From SFDP01 sp051891855 (lineage in GTDB: Bacteria; Bacillota; Clostridia; Lachnospirales; Lachnospiraceae), in contig JBJFFP010000024.1 of the NCBI GenBank assembly GCA_051891855.1, positions 1 to 64,000 on the forward strand: a stretch of 64,000 nucleotides of DNA, given 5' to 3'. The notes beneath the pieces were generated by a model, which worked only from the letters and a program-made list of their open reading frames with translations, made no database searches and was not told where the DNA came from. The translations under genes and the position numbers were made by a program. Numbering within the stretch: the stretch's first letter is position 1; each line of letters starts with the position of its first letter. Below are positions 1-9,602 of this stretch, one piece after another.

Positions 1-38
1 AAAACATCTCTTTTTTGAATATGTCCTTTACGTGGCAC
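1..38 (-). CDS. rpsG: 30S ribosomal protein S7, first 12 codons only
   Basis: The window edge cuts this gene after its start. The minus strand reads GTG followed by codons for PRKGHIQKRDV, which is the conserved N-terminus of ribosomal protein S7, a primary 16S rRNA binder that organises the 30S head. The start codon is GTG (38-36), chosen because a clear AAGGAGG site lies at 46-53. It follows rpsL with a gap of about 127 bases without a visible terminator, the usual rpsL-rpsG order of the str operon, so both are probably co-transcribed. Confidence 0.9.
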   Translation of the reverse strand, partial: MPRKGHIQKRDV

Positions 39-165
39 GGTTCTTCCCTCCTTAACTATAAAAGTTTAACTCAACGGTACTCACTCGTAAACAGTGTTCG
101 TGTCTTCTATCTGCTTTATCAGAATTCCAACACTTTATTCGTTTATTGTGGTACTTCTACAACAC

Positions 166-585
166 TTACTTAGAAGCCTTAGGTCTCTTTGCTCCATACT
201 TGGAACGAGCCTGTTTTCTGTTAGCAACTCCCGCAGTATCAAGTGTACCTCTGATAATATGGTATCTTGTACCCGGTAAGTCCTTTACTCTACCGCCACG
301 GATCAGCACTACGCTGTGCTCCTGAAGGTTATGTCCTTCTCCGGGAATGTAGCTGGTTACCTCGATTCCGTTGGAAAGACGTACTCTGGCAATTTTTCTC
401 AGAGCAGAGTTAGGCTTCTTAGGAGTAGCCGTCTTTACCGCTGTACAAACACCTCTTTTCTGTGGAGAAGAAATATCCGTACTTTTCTTGTGAAGGGAGT
501 TGTAACCCTTCTGAAGTGCGGGTGCAGTAGATTTGCTTACTGCTGTCTGACGTCCCTTTCTTACTAACTGGTTAAATGTTGGCAT
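166..585 (-). CDS. rpsL: 30S ribosomal protein S12
   Basis: The 139-residue product is S12, which sits at the decoding centre of the small subunit. It has the typical basic N-terminus (MPTFNQLVRKGR), the conserved segment TATPKKPNSALRKIARVRL and the loop YIPGEGHNLQEHSVVLIRGG followed by RVKDLPG. Both decoding-site lysines (in PKKPNS and RVKDLPG) are present, so the known streptomycin-resistance substitutions at these positions are absent. An AGGAGGTG site lies 6 bases before the ATG. The gene has its own promoter (657-686) just after the rpoC stop and probably heads the rpsL-rpsG operon. Confidence 0.98.
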   Translation of the reverse strand: MPTFNQLVRKGRQTAVSKSTAPALQKGYNSLHKKSTDISSPQKRGVCTAVKTATPKKPNSALRKIARVRLSNGIEVTSYIPGEGHNLQEHSVVLIRGGRVKDLPGTRYHIIRGTLDTAGVANRKQARSKYGAKRPKASK

Positions 586-656
586 TCTGTTTCACCTCCT
601 GAATAATAAAGTAATTTAGTTTCTATACGCACAAATGCATTCGCACGCACCTTACC

Positions 657-686
657 AGTATAAGGGCTTGCAAATGCATTTGTCAA
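657..686 (-). promoter_or_regulatory. Promoter of rpsL (str operon)
   Basis: On the minus strand a perfect -35 TTGACA (686-681) is followed after 18 bases by TATACT (662-657). The spacer begins with the palindrome AAATGCATTT, and the 10-base core CAAATGCATT is repeated at 632-641, in the transcribed leader. The -35 starts only 22 bases past the rpoC stop, so there is no room for a classical terminator. The sequence GGTAAGGTG directly after the -10 also occurs in the rpoB leader. Confidence 0.8.
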
Positions 687-707
687 CATTTTTTTCTTAT
701 TCTGCTG

Positions 708-3700
708 CTATTCTGTTACTTCCTCCAGTATGTCTTCTACAGATTCATCATTAATGGCTTTATCTTCATCAGAAAAAGCCTCATAATCCTCTGATAAATC
801 CTCCGCCTCATCGAAATCAACCTCTTCTACAGCTACCGTCTCTTCTGCTCGTTTCGCAGCTTCCAGAGCCTTCTGAATAATCAGTTCATCTGTATTCAGG
901 CTTACATCACGATAACGCTTCATACCGCTTCCTGCAGGAATCAGCTTACCCAGGATAACATTTTCCTTCAGACCAATCAGCGGATCAACCTTTCCTTTAA
1001 TTGCTGCCTCGGTCAGAACCTTAGTGGTCTCCTGGAAGGAAGCAGCAGAGAGGAAGGAATTGGTGGCAAGTGCAGCCTTGGTGATACCCAGCATTACCTG
1101 CTTTCCGTCAGCCGGCTCTTTTCCTTCTGCCAGAAGACGTTCGTTCTCCTCTTCATAATCCAAAGTGTCTACCAGCGTACCGGGCAGGAAATCTGCATCT
1201 CCATTATTTTCAATGCGTACCTTTTTCAGCATCTGGCGTACAATCACTTCAATATGCTTATCCGCAATATCTACACCCTGGAGACGGTATACACGCTGTA
1301 CTTCTCTCAGCATATAATCCTGTACTGCACGGATTCCCTTAATTTTTAACAGATCATGAGGATTTACACTACCTTCCGTCAGCTCATCGCCGGCCTCCAG
1401 CGTAGCTCCGTCTATAATCTTGATTCGGGAACCATAAGGAATGAGGTAGGTTTTACTCTCTCCTGTTTCGTTGTTAGTAATTACTACCTCCCGTTTCTTC
1501 CTACTGTCCTTGATGGAGGCAACACCGCCAAACTCTGCAATAATAGCAAGACCCTTTGGCTTTCTGGCCTCAAAAAGCTCTTCCACTCGGGGAAGACCCT
1601 GCGTAATATCATCACCCGCAACACCACCGGTATGGAAGGTACGCATGGTCAGCTGAGTACCCGGTTCGCCGATTGACTGTGCAGCGATAATACCTACTGC
1701 TTCACCCACCTGTACCGGCTCACCGGTAGCCATATTGGCACCATAACATTTTGCACAGATACCCACATGGGAACGGCAGGTCAGAATGGTTCTGATCTTT
1801 ACTTCTTCAACAGGCTCACCCTTTTCATCCACGCCCGTGGCAATAATCCTCTTGGCACGGCTGGGCGTAATCATATGATTCTTCTTTACCAGTATATTGC
1901 CGTCTTTATCACTGATGTCTTCGCAGCTGAAACGACCGGTAATCCGATCCTCCAGACTCTCAATAACTTCTTTTCCCTCCATGAAGGCTTTTACCTTCAT
2001 GCCGTAAATTTCATCTCTATCCTCGCAACAGTCAATTTCACGAATAATCAATTCCTGTGAAACGTCAACCATTCGACGGGTAAGGTATCCGGAGTCAGCT
2101 GTACGAAGAGCAGTATCGGACAGACCCTTACGTGCACCGTGGGCAGACATGAAATATTCCAAAACGTCCAGACCTTCACGGAAATTGGATTTAATGGGTA
2201 ATTCAATAGTTCTACCGGTAGTATCCGCCATCAGACCACGCATACCTGCCAGCTGTTTAATCTGCTGGTTGGAACCACGGGCTCCTGAGTCAGCCATCAT
2301 ATAGATATTATTATATTTATCCAGACCTGCCAAAAGCACATCTGTCAATTTCTTATCGGTATCGTTCCAGGTTTCCACTACGGCTCGGTAACGTTCTTCC
2401 TCAGTAATCAGACCACGTCTGAAATTCTGGAAAATGCGGTCTACAGTTGCCTGTGCCTCTTCCAGCATCTCCTGCTTCTTTTCCGGCACGGTCATATCAG
2501 AAATGGACACAGTCATGGCAGCTTTAGTTGAGTATTTATAGCCCGTGTCCTTAATGTCATCCAATACCTCCGCGGTTTTGGAAGCACCGTGGGTATTGAT
2601 TACTCTTTCCAGAATCTGCTTCAAGCCCTTTTTGCCTACATGGAAGTCTACTTCCAGCTTCAGCTCGTTACCGGGAATGGTTCTGTCAATAAAGCCCAGA
2701 TCCTGGGGAAGGATTTCATTAAAAATAAATCTTCCCAGGGTTGATTCAACGATATCCGAAATCACCGTACCGTCAGCCAGTGTTTTGGAAACTCGAACCT
2801 TAATTCTGGAATGAAGGGTAATTACCTTATTTTCATAGGCCAAAATCGCCTCATTTACGCTCTTGAAGGACTTTCCTTCTCCCGCCACACCGGTTCTTTC
2901 CTGGGTCAGATAATAGATACCCAAAACCATATCCTGAGAAGGTACTGCCACCGGCCCTCCGTCGGAAGGCTTCAGCAGATTGTTGGGAGACAGCAAAAGG
3001 AAACGGCATTCTGCCTGTGCCTCTGCAGTCAGAGGAAGATGCACCGCCATCTGGTCACCGTCAAAGTCCGCATTAAACGCCGTACATACCAGAGGATGCA
3101 GCTTAATCGCCTTTCCCTCTACCAGGATGGGTTCAAAAGCCTGAATACCCAGTCTATGCAGAGTAGGAGCCCGGTTCAGCATAACCGGATGCTCACGAAT
3201 AACCTCTTCCAGAACATCCCATACACTGGTATCCAGTCTTTCCACCAGCTTTTTGGCATTTTTGATATTCTGGGAAATCCCTCTGGAAACCAATTCCTTC
3301 ATCACGAAGGGTTTGAACAGTTCAATGGCCATTTCCTTGGGCAGTCCACACTGATAAATCTTTAATTCCGGCCCCACTACAATAACGGAACGTCCGGAGT
3401 AGTCTACACGCTTTCCTAACAGATTCTGACGGAACCGTCCGCCCTTACCCTTTAACATGTCGGAAAGGGATTTTAACGCACGATTGCCCGGCCCTGTTAC
3501 GGGACGGCCGCGTCTTCCGTTATCAATTAACGCATCCACAGCCTCCTGCAGCATTCTCTTTTCATTTCTAACGATGATATCAGGGGCACCCAGCTCCAGC
3601 AGTCTCTTTAAGCGGTTGTTGCGGTTGATAATCCTTCTGTATAAATCGTTCAGGTCAGAGGTGGCAAAACGTCCGCCATCCAGCTGAACCATAGGACGAA

Positions 3701-4433
3701 GATCCGGAGGAATAACCGGAACCACATCCATAATCATCCATTCCGGCTTATTGCCTGAGCCTCTGAAGGCTTCAACCACTTCCAGCCGTTTAATAATCTT
3801 TGCTCTTTTCTGACCGGTGGATTCCTTTAATCCGGCCTTCAGCTCTGCCGCCTCTGCTTCCAGATCTATTGCTTCCAGCAGCTCCTTAATAGATTCTGCC
3901 CCCATGCCTACACGAAACCTATTGCCCCAGGTCTCTCTGGCATCAGTATATTCCTTTTCCGACAGAATCTGCTTATATTCCAGGTCTGTTTCACCCTTAT
4001 CCAATACAATATAAGAAGCAAAATAAAGAACCTTTTCCAGCACCCTGGGCGATAAATCCAGAATCAGACCCATACGGCTGGGAATCCCCTTGAAATACCA
4101 GATATGGGAAACAGGAGCCGCCAGCTCAATATGGCCCATACGCTCCCTACGTACATTTGCCTTAGTAACCTCTACGCCGCAGCGGTCGCAGACAACACCT
4201 TTATATCTGATTTTCTTATATTTACCACAGTGACATTCCCAGTCCTTACTGGGGCCAAAAATTCGTTCACAGAACAGGCCGTCTTTTTCCGGCTTCAGGG
4301 TACGGTAGTTAATTGTCTCAGGTTTGGTCACTTCTCCGCGAGACCATTCTCTTACCTTCTGGGGTGATGCCAATCCGATTTTGATTGCATCAAATGTCAT
4401 TGGTTGATACACTTCCTGTTTTGTTTCTGACAC
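708..4433 (-). CDS. rpoC: DNA-directed RNA polymerase subunit beta-prime
   Basis: The 1241-residue product is the beta-prime subunit, which supplies the catalytic magnesium site and clamp of RNA polymerase. Visible motifs, in order: the N-terminal zinc ribbon (CHCGKY ... CDRCG), the catalytic loop NADFDGDQ near residue 455, and the second zinc site with CRSHVGICAKCYG. The acidic C-terminal tail is usual for Clostridia. I chose GTG at 4433 as start: it gives the family-typical MSETKQEVYQPMTFDAIKIG and has AAGGAGAGG about 5 bases upstream. The longer in-frame TTG start at 4451 would place that site inside the protein. It follows rpoB by 71 bases and is co-transcribed with it. Confidence 0.97.
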   Translation of the reverse strand: MSETKQEVYQPMTFDAIKIGLASPQKVREWSRGEVTKPETINYRTLKPEKDGLFCERIFGPSKDWECHCGKYKKIRYKGVVCDRCGVEVTKANVRRERMGHIELAAPVSHIWYFKGIPSRMGLILDLSPRVLEKVLYFASYIVLDKGETDLEYKQILSEKEYTDARETWGNRFRVGMGAESIKELLEAIDLEAEAAELKAGLKESTGQKRAKIIKRLEVVEAFRGSGNKPEWMIMDVVPVIPPDLRPMVQLDGGRFATSDLNDLYRRIINRNNRLKRLLELGAPDIIVRNEKRMLQEAVDALIDNGRRGRPVTGPGNRALKSLSDMLKGKGGRFRQNLLGKRVDYSGRSVIVVGPELKIYQCGLPKEMAIELFKPFVMKELVSRGISQNIKNAKKLVERLDTSVWDVLEEVIREHPVMLNRAPTLHRLGIQAFEPILVEGKAIKLHPLVCTAFNADFDGDQMAVHLPLTAEAQAECRFLLLSPNNLLKPSDGGPVAVPSQDMVLGIYYLTQERTGVAGEGKSFKSVNEAILAYENKVITLHSRIKVRVSKTLADGTVISDIVESTLGRFIFNEILPQDLGFIDRTIPGNELKLEVDFHVGKKGLKQILERVINTHGASKTAEVLDDIKDTGYKYSTKAAMTVSISDMTVPEKKQEMLEEAQATVDRIFQNFRRGLITEEERYRAVVETWNDTDKKLTDVLLAGLDKYNNIYMMADSGARGSNQQIKQLAGMRGLMADTTGRTIELPIKSNFREGLDVLEYFMSAHGARKGLSDTALRTADSGYLTRRMVDVSQELIIREIDCCEDRDEIYGMKVKAFMEGKEVIESLEDRITGRFSCEDISDKDGNILVKKNHMITPSRAKRIIATGVDEKGEPVEEVKIRTILTCRSHVGICAKCYGANMATGEPVQVGEAVGIIAAQSIGEPGTQLTMRTFHTGGVAGDDITQGLPRVEELFEARKPKGLAIIAEFGGVASIKDSRKKREVVITNNETGESKTYLIPYGSRIKIIDGATLEAGDELTEGSVNPHDLLKIKGIRAVQDYMLREVQRVYRLQGVDIADKHIEVIVRQMLKKVRIENNGDADFLPGTLVDTLDYEEENERLLAEGKEPADGKQVMLGITKAALATNSFLSAASFQETTKVLTEAAIKGKVDPLIGLKENVILGKLIPAGSGMKRYRDVSLNTDELIIQKALEAAKRAEETVAVEEVDFDEAEDLSEDYEAFSDEDKAINDESVEDILEEVTE

Positions 4434-4504
4434 TTTAGCCTCTCCTTCCAAATTTTATCAGATGTCAAGCTCAATCCTTTCTTCTGGAAAAGCTGTTTTA
4501 CAGC

Positions 4505-7500
4505 TTAATCCATCAGAGAATCCTCGAACATTACTTCATCTTCCTCAAAAGAAACATCTTCATAATCATCTGCTTCTTCCGCACTGACCAGCTCTCCGTT
4601 GTTTTCATCAAATTCCTGTGTCTGATAGCCATGCTGGCTAAAGGATTCATTGTCATAGTTATAATTCTTGGAGTCACCCTCTAATTCATAACGGAATTCA
4701 GATTCACCATAATCAACGTTTTCCATAATCTCTACTTCTGTCTGATCCTCACGAAGTACCTTTACATCCAGTCCCAGAGATTGCAATTCCTTTAACAATA
4801 CCTTGAAGGATTCCGGAATACCGGGTTCCGGAATATTATCCCCTTTGATAATTGCTTCATAGGTCTTTACACGTCCTACAACATCATCAGATTTTACGGT
4901 TAAAATTTCCTGAAGAGTATAAGATGCACCGTAAGCCTCCAGTGCCCAAACCTCCATCTCACCAAAACGCTGTCCGCCGAACTGTGCCTTACCGCCCAGA
5001 GGCTGCTGGGTTACCAGCGAATAAGGACCGGTAGAACGTGCATGGATCTTATCGTCAACCAAATGATGCAGCTTCAGATAGTGCATGTGGCCGATAGTTA
5101 CCGGACTGTCAAAATACTCACCGGTACGTCCGTCACGAAGTCTTACCTTACCGTCTCTGCTGATAGGAACCCCCTTCCAAAGGGCCCTGTGTTCCCGATT
5201 GTCATACAGATACTGCATGACCTCTGGCAGCAGCTGCTCTTTATATTTAGCCTCAAACTCTTCCCATTCCGTATTCACATAGTCATTGGCCAAATCCAGA
5301 GTATCCATAATATCCTTTTCGTTTGCACCGTCAAATACAGGGGTAGCCACATTAAAGCCCAGCGCCTTGGCAGCCAGGGATAGGTGAATTTCCAATACCT
5401 GTCCGATGTTCATACGGGAAGGCACACCCAAAGGATTCAGTACGATATCCAGAGGACGTCCGTTGGGAAGGTAAGGCATATCTTCCACAGGAAGAACACG
5501 GGAAACTACACCCTTATTACCATGACGGCCGGCCATCTTATCTCCTACGGAGATTTTTCTCTTTTGCGCAATATAAATACAAACTGCCTGATTTACACCG
5601 GGAGACAGCTCATCACCGTTCTCACGGGAAAATACCTTAGCATCTACAATAATTCCATATTCACCATGAGGAACCTTAAGAGAGGTATCCCTGACTTCTC
5701 TTGCCTTCTCACCAAAGATTGCTCTTAAAAGTCTCTCCTCCGCTGTCAGCTCCGTTTCTCCCTTAGGGGTTACCTTCCCCACCAGAATATCACCGGCACG
5801 AACCTCAGCACCGATACGGATAATTCCCCGCTCATCCAAATCCTTCAGTGCATCATCACCTACACCGGGAACATCACGGGTGATTTCCTCCGGACCCAGC
5901 TTAGTATCACGGGCCTCTGCTTCATACTCTTCAATATGAACGGAGGTATAAACATCATCCTGAACCAGACGCTCACTTAATAGAACTGCATCCTCATAGT
6001 TGTAGCCTTCCCAAGTCATAAAACCGATCAGAGGGTTTTTTCCCAGAGCCAGTTCACCCTCGGAGGTAGAAGGACCGTCTGCAATCACCTGTCCCTCCTC
6101 TACACGATTCCCCTTAAAAACAATAGGCTTTTGATTATAACAGTTGGACTGGTTGCTTCTGGCAAATTTAGTCATGTGAAATTCCAGCTTTTCTCCATCA
6201 TCCGCAGTCATCTTAATCAGATTGGAGGATACATAATCAATTGTACCTGACTTGGGTGCCACCAGACAAACTCCGGAGTCTACCGCAGCCTTTACTTCCA
6301 TACCGGTACCTACTACCGGTGCCTCGGTTTTCAACAGCGGTACTGCCTGACGCTGCATGTTGGAGCCCATTAATGCACGATTGGCATCATCATTTTCCAG
6401 GAATGGAATCAAAGCGGTTGCTACAGAAAATACCATCTTAGGGGATACATCCATGTAATCAAACATGGCCTTGGGATATTCCTGGGTTTCCTCCAGATAA
6501 CGTCCGGATACAGATTTACGAACGAAATAGCCCTTCTCATCCAAAAGCTCATTTGCCTGTGCTACATGGTAATTATCTTCCTCATCCGCAGTCATATAAA
6601 CAACCTCATCCGTAACACGGGGATTGGCCGGATCAGTTTTATCAATCTTACGGTAAGGTGCTTCAATAAATCCGTATTCATTAATTCTTGCATAAGAGGC
6701 AAGGGAGTTAATCAAACCGATATTAGGACCTTCCGGGGTTTCAATAGGACACATTCTTCCATAATGGGAATAATGTACGTCTCGAACCTCAAATCCGGCT
6801 CTGTCTCGGGACAGACCGCCGGGACCCAAAGCAGATAAACGTCTCTTATGGGTCAGCTCACCCAAAGGATTGTTCTGATCCATGAACTGGGACAGCTGGG
6901 AGGAACCGAAAAATTCCTTCACCGCAGCCTGTACCGGCTTAATATTGATCAAAGCCTGGGGTGAAACATCCTCCGCATCATGGGTGGTCATACGCTCACG
7001 AACTACCCTCTCCAATCGGGAGAGACCGATACGATACTGATTCTGTAAAAGCTCACCTACTGCACGAATACGACGATTTCCCAAATGGTCAATATCATCA
7101 TCATGGCCGATACCATATTCCAAATGGATATTATAATTAATGGAAGCTAAAATATCTTCCTTAGTGATATGCTTGGGAATAAGCTCGGAAACATTACGCT
7201 TAATTGCCTCAGCCAACTCCTCAGGATTCTCGCCATATTCATCAATAATCTGGGATAGGATAGGATAATAAACCAATTCGGTGATTCCCAGCTCTCTGGG
7301 CTCACATTCAATAAAATTGGTAATATCCACCATCATATTGGATAAAATTTTAACATTCTTTTCTTCTGTCTGCACATACACATAAGGAACAGCCGCATTT
7401 TGAATAGTGTCTGCCAGTTGGACAGTCACCTTCTCTCCGGCCTGTGCCAGAACCTCTCCTGTGAGTGTATCCACTACATCCTCTGCCAGAACATGGTTAC

Positions 7501-8374
7501 GGATTCGATTGCGCAGAGCCAGCTTCTTATTGAATTTGTAGCGCCCTACCTTAGCCAAATCATATCTTCTGGGGTCAAAGAACATGGCAGTAATCAGACT
7601 TTCTGCACTTTCCACACTTAAAGGCTCACCGGGACGAATCTTTTTATACAGCTCTAAAAGACCTTCCTGATAATTGGTAGAAACGTCTTTCAAAAAGCTC
7701 TTTTCAATTTTGGGTTCATCACCAAAAAGTTCACGAATTTCTTCATTGGTTCCTACTCCCAGAGCACGAATCAATACCGTAACGGGAACCTTTCTGGTTC
7801 TGTCTACACGAACGTAAAAAACATCATTGGAATCGGTTTCATATTCCAACCACGCACCACGATTGGGAATCACAGTAGAGGAATACAGGGTTTTACCGAT
7901 TTTATCATGTCCGATAGCATAATAAATACCGGGGGAACGCACCAACTGACTTACAATAACACGCTCAGCACCATTAATCACGAAGGTACCGGTGGCAGTC
8001 ATCAAAGGAAGATCACCCATGAAAATCTCATGCTCACTGATTTCTTCCTTTTCCTTATTGTAAAGACGTACGCGTACCTTCAGCGGTGCTGCGTAGGTAG
8101 CATCTCTCTCTTTACACTTTTCAATCGAATACTTGACATCGTTTTCACACAACTCAAAGTCCACAAATTCCAGACTAAGATGTCCGCTGTAATCTGTAAT
8201 GGGAGAGATATCGTCGAAGACTTCCTTTAAGCCTTCCTTCAAAAACCACTGATAGGAATTCTTTTGAACCTCTATCAGATTGGGCATCTCCAAAACTTCT
8301 TTTTGCCGTGAATAACTCATACGCATCTTTTTGCTGTTCGCAGAAGGCCGTATTCTGTTTTTTTCCATTGACAT
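4505..8374 (-). CDS. rpoB: DNA-directed RNA polymerase subunit beta
   Basis: The 1289-residue product is the beta subunit, which with beta-prime forms the active-site cleft. The rifampicin region reads SSQLSQFMDQNNPLGELTHK then RRLSALGPGG: the Asp, His and Ser positions most often changed in resistant strains are wild type. Later conserved blocks include GDKMAGRHGNKGVVS and the C-terminal GGKAQFGGQRFGEMEVWALE. The C-terminus carries an acidic tail of about 80 residues. The start ATG at 8374 has AAAGGA 8 bases upstream; a second ATG two codons later is possible. It has its own promoter and leader downstream of the rplL terminator, and forms an operon with rpoC. Confidence 0.97.
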   Translation of the reverse strand: MSMEKNRIRPSANSKKMRMSYSRQKEVLEMPNLIEVQKNSYQWFLKEGLKEVFDDISPITDYSGHLSLEFVDFELCENDVKYSIEKCKERDATYAAPLKVRVRLYNKEKEEISEHEIFMGDLPLMTATGTFVINGAERVIVSQLVRSPGIYYAIGHDKIGKTLYSSTVIPNRGAWLEYETDSNDVFYVRVDRTRKVPVTVLIRALGVGTNEEIRELFGDEPKIEKSFLKDVSTNYQEGLLELYKKIRPGEPLSVESAESLITAMFFDPRRYDLAKVGRYKFNKKLALRNRIRNHVLAEDVVDTLTGEVLAQAGEKVTVQLADTIQNAAVPYVYVQTEEKNVKILSNMMVDITNFIECEPRELGITELVYYPILSQIIDEYGENPEELAEAIKRNVSELIPKHITKEDILASINYNIHLEYGIGHDDDIDHLGNRRIRAVGELLQNQYRIGLSRLERVVRERMTTHDAEDVSPQALINIKPVQAAVKEFFGSSQLSQFMDQNNPLGELTHKRRLSALGPGGLSRDRAGFEVRDVHYSHYGRMCPIETPEGPNIGLINSLASYARINEYGFIEAPYRKIDKTDPANPRVTDEVVYMTADEEDNYHVAQANELLDEKGYFVRKSVSGRYLEETQEYPKAMFDYMDVSPKMVFSVATALIPFLENDDANRALMGSNMQRQAVPLLKTEAPVVGTGMEVKAAVDSGVCLVAPKSGTIDYVSSNLIKMTADDGEKLEFHMTKFARSNQSNCYNQKPIVFKGNRVEEGQVIADGPSTSEGELALGKNPLIGFMTWEGYNYEDAVLLSERLVQDDVYTSVHIEEYEAEARDTKLGPEEITRDVPGVGDDALKDLDERGIIRIGAEVRAGDILVGKVTPKGETELTAEERLLRAIFGEKAREVRDTSLKVPHGEYGIIVDAKVFSRENGDELSPGVNQAVCIYIAQKRKISVGDKMAGRHGNKGVVSRVLPVEDMPYLPNGRPLDIVLNPLGVPSRMNIGQVLEIHLSLAAKALGFNVATPVFDGANEKDIMDTLDLANDYVNTEWEEFEAKYKEQLLPEVMQYLYDNREHRALWKGVPISRDGKVRLRDGRTGEYFDSPVTIGHMHYLKLHHLVDDKIHARSTGPYSLVTQQPLGGKAQFGGQRFGEMEVWALEAYGASYTLQEILTVKSDDVVGRVKTYEAIIKGDNIPEPGIPESFKVLLKELQSLGLDVKVLREDQTEVEIMENVDYGESEFRYELEGDSKNYNYDNESFSQHGYQTQEFDENNGELVSAEEADDYEDVSFEEDEVMFEDSLMD

Positions 8375-8411
8375 TCACCCCGTCCTTTATGATTTATTGA
8401 GGATTTCCCAT

Positions 8412-8442
8412 GCATATCAGGCTTTATCTGAGCCTAATATGC
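8412..8442 (-). promoter_or_regulatory. Hairpin in the rpoB leader
   Basis: A 12-bp stem (GCATATTAGGCT pairing with AGCCTGATATGC, one G-U pair, 7-base loop) lies in the 5' untranslated region of rpoBC, between its promoter and the ribosome binding site. It has no U-tract, so it does not look like a terminator. It may stabilise the message or regulate translation; this is inference. Confidence 0.6.
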
Positions 8443-8469
8443 ACACCTTACCACAATAGTGCATTGTCC

Positions 8470-8499
8470 ATTATATTCCAAAGCATTTATGCTTGTCAA
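8470..8499 (-). promoter_or_regulatory. Promoter of rpoBC
   Basis: A perfect TTGACA (8499-8494) and a perfect TATAAT (8475-8470) are separated by 18 bases on the minus strand. The spacer contains the dyad AGCAT-AA-ATGCT. A second, weaker promoter may follow (TTGGAA, 17 bases, TATTGT) and would place GGTAAGGTG directly after its -10, as at rpsL. The promoter lies downstream of the rplL terminator, giving rpoBC expression independent of rplJL. Confidence 0.85.
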
Positions 8500-8504
8500 G
8501 CAAT

Positions 8505-8555
8505 AAATAAAGAAAAGAGCCGAGGTTCCTGGATTAATCCTTGGTACCTCGACTC
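8505..8555 (-). terminator. Rho-independent terminator after rplL
   Basis: On the minus strand GAGTCGAGGT (8555-8546) pairs with ACCTCGGCTC (8526-8517); the loop contains GGATTAATCC, itself able to fold. The stem is followed by a T-rich run (TTTTCTTTATT). It ends the rplJ-rplL transcript or attenuates readthrough into rpoBC. Confidence 0.85.
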
Positions 8556-8586
8556 TGTGTGTTTTATTTTTCTCTCAATGTTTTTC

Positions 8587-8964
8587 TTATTTAAGAGTAA
8601 CTTTAGCGCCTTCAGCCTCTAACTTGGTCTTGATGTCTTCAGCTTCTTCCTTGGATGCGCCTTCCTTGATCATCTTAGGTGCGGAATCAACCAGATCCTT
8701 TGCTTCCTTCAAGCCAAGACCGGTAGCTTCACGAACAACCTTGATAACCTTAACCTTGTTCGGTCCAACCTCGGTTAATTCTACATTAAATTCAGTCTTC
8801 TCTTCAGCTGCTTCACCGCCTGCTGCACCGGCTGCTGCCACAACAACACCGGCTGCTGCAGATACACCAAACTCTTCTTCGCAAGCTTTTACTAAATCGT
8901 TTAATTCTAATACGGTTAACTCTTTGATTGCATCAATTAATTCCTGAGTAGATAATTTTGCCAT
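8587..8964 (-). CDS. rplL: 50S ribosomal protein L7/L12
   Basis: The 125-residue product is the stalk protein L7/L12, which recruits translation GTPases. It has the N-terminal dimerisation helices (MAKLSTQELIDAIKELTVLE), an Ala/Gly-rich hinge near residues 38-55 and the C-terminal domain with NKVKVIKVVREATGLGLKEA. The second ATG (8964) is preferred over the one two codons upstream, because GGAGG lies about 9 bases before it but only 3 bases before the first, and because the family begins MAKL. It follows rplJ by 38 bases and ends at a strong terminator. Confidence 0.97.
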   Translation of the reverse strand: MAKLSTQELIDAIKELTVLELNDLVKACEEEFGVSAAAGVVVAAAGAAGGEAAEEKTEFNVELTEVGPNKVKVIKVVREATGLGLKEAKDLVDSAPKMIKEGASKEEAEDIKTKLEAEGAKVTLK

Positions 8965-9002
8965 TTTCATTTACCTCCATTTTTATCTGTTTATCCTACT
9001 GA

Positions 9003-9602
9003 TTATTCTGCCGCAGGTGCTTCCGCTTCAACTGCAGAAGCTTCTTCGGCTACAGGTGCTGCCTCTTCGGCTGCAGGTACTTCTTCCTCTTTCTTCGCGG
9101 GAGCTTCACATGCTCCGGCACCACCTTTTTCTGCTAACTGATTCATAACACGGGCAAAGTTAGCGATAGGAGACTGAATGCTTCCAAGCAGCTTGGAAAG
9201 CAGTTCTTCTCTGGAAGGAATCTGTGCGATAGACTGCATACCCTGTGCATCATACATTACACCTTCCACAACACCGGCCTTGATTTCCAATGCATCAGCT
9301 GTCTTAGCAAACTTAGCAAGGATTCTTGCAGGTGCAGTTGCATCAGTTGCAGAGTAAGCCATTGCACTGGGACCTTCAAGGAAGGGAGCCAGGCTTTCGT
9401 AATCAGTGCCCTTGAACGCGAAGTTCATCATTGTGTTCTTGTAAACCTTGTAGCCTACACCGGCTTCACGAAGCTCTTTACGAAGATTGGTATCCTGCTC
9501 TACAGTCAATCCACGGTAATCCACCAAAACTACGGACTGTGCATCCTTAATCGCTTCGGAAATCTCAGCTACGATAGGCTGTTTCAATTCCACTTTTGCC
9601 AT
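9003..9602 (-). CDS. rplJ: 50S ribosomal protein L10
   Basis: L10 anchors L7/L12 dimers to the ribosome. The N-terminal domain is typical (QPIVAEISEAIKDAQSVVLVDYRGLTVEQ; Y-K-V-Y-K-N-T), as is the helix that carries L7/L12 (FARVMNQLAEKG). At 199 residues it is longer than the usual 165-175, because of a C-terminal extension of about 35 residues made almost only of Ala, Glu, Pro and Val. An AGGAGG site lies 9 bases before the ATG. It is preceded by an L10-type leader and co-transcribed with rplL, the classical autoregulated unit. Confidence 0.97.
   Translation of the reverse strand: MAKVELKQPIVAEISEAIKDAQSVVLVDYRGLTVEQDTNLRKELREAGVGYKVYKNTMMNFAFKGTDYESLAPFLEGPSAMAYSATDATAPARILAKFAKTADALEIKAGVVEGVMYDAQGMQSIAQIPSREELLSKLLGSIQSPIANFARVMNQLAEKGGAGACEAPAKKEEEVPAAEEAAPVAEEASAVEAEAPAAE

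Noticed and set aside
2811..3365. Long plus-strand open frames opposite rpoC, rpoB, rplA and the giant proteins
   Set aside because: They lie antisense to strongly conserved genes, lack ribosome sites and have no recognisable products.
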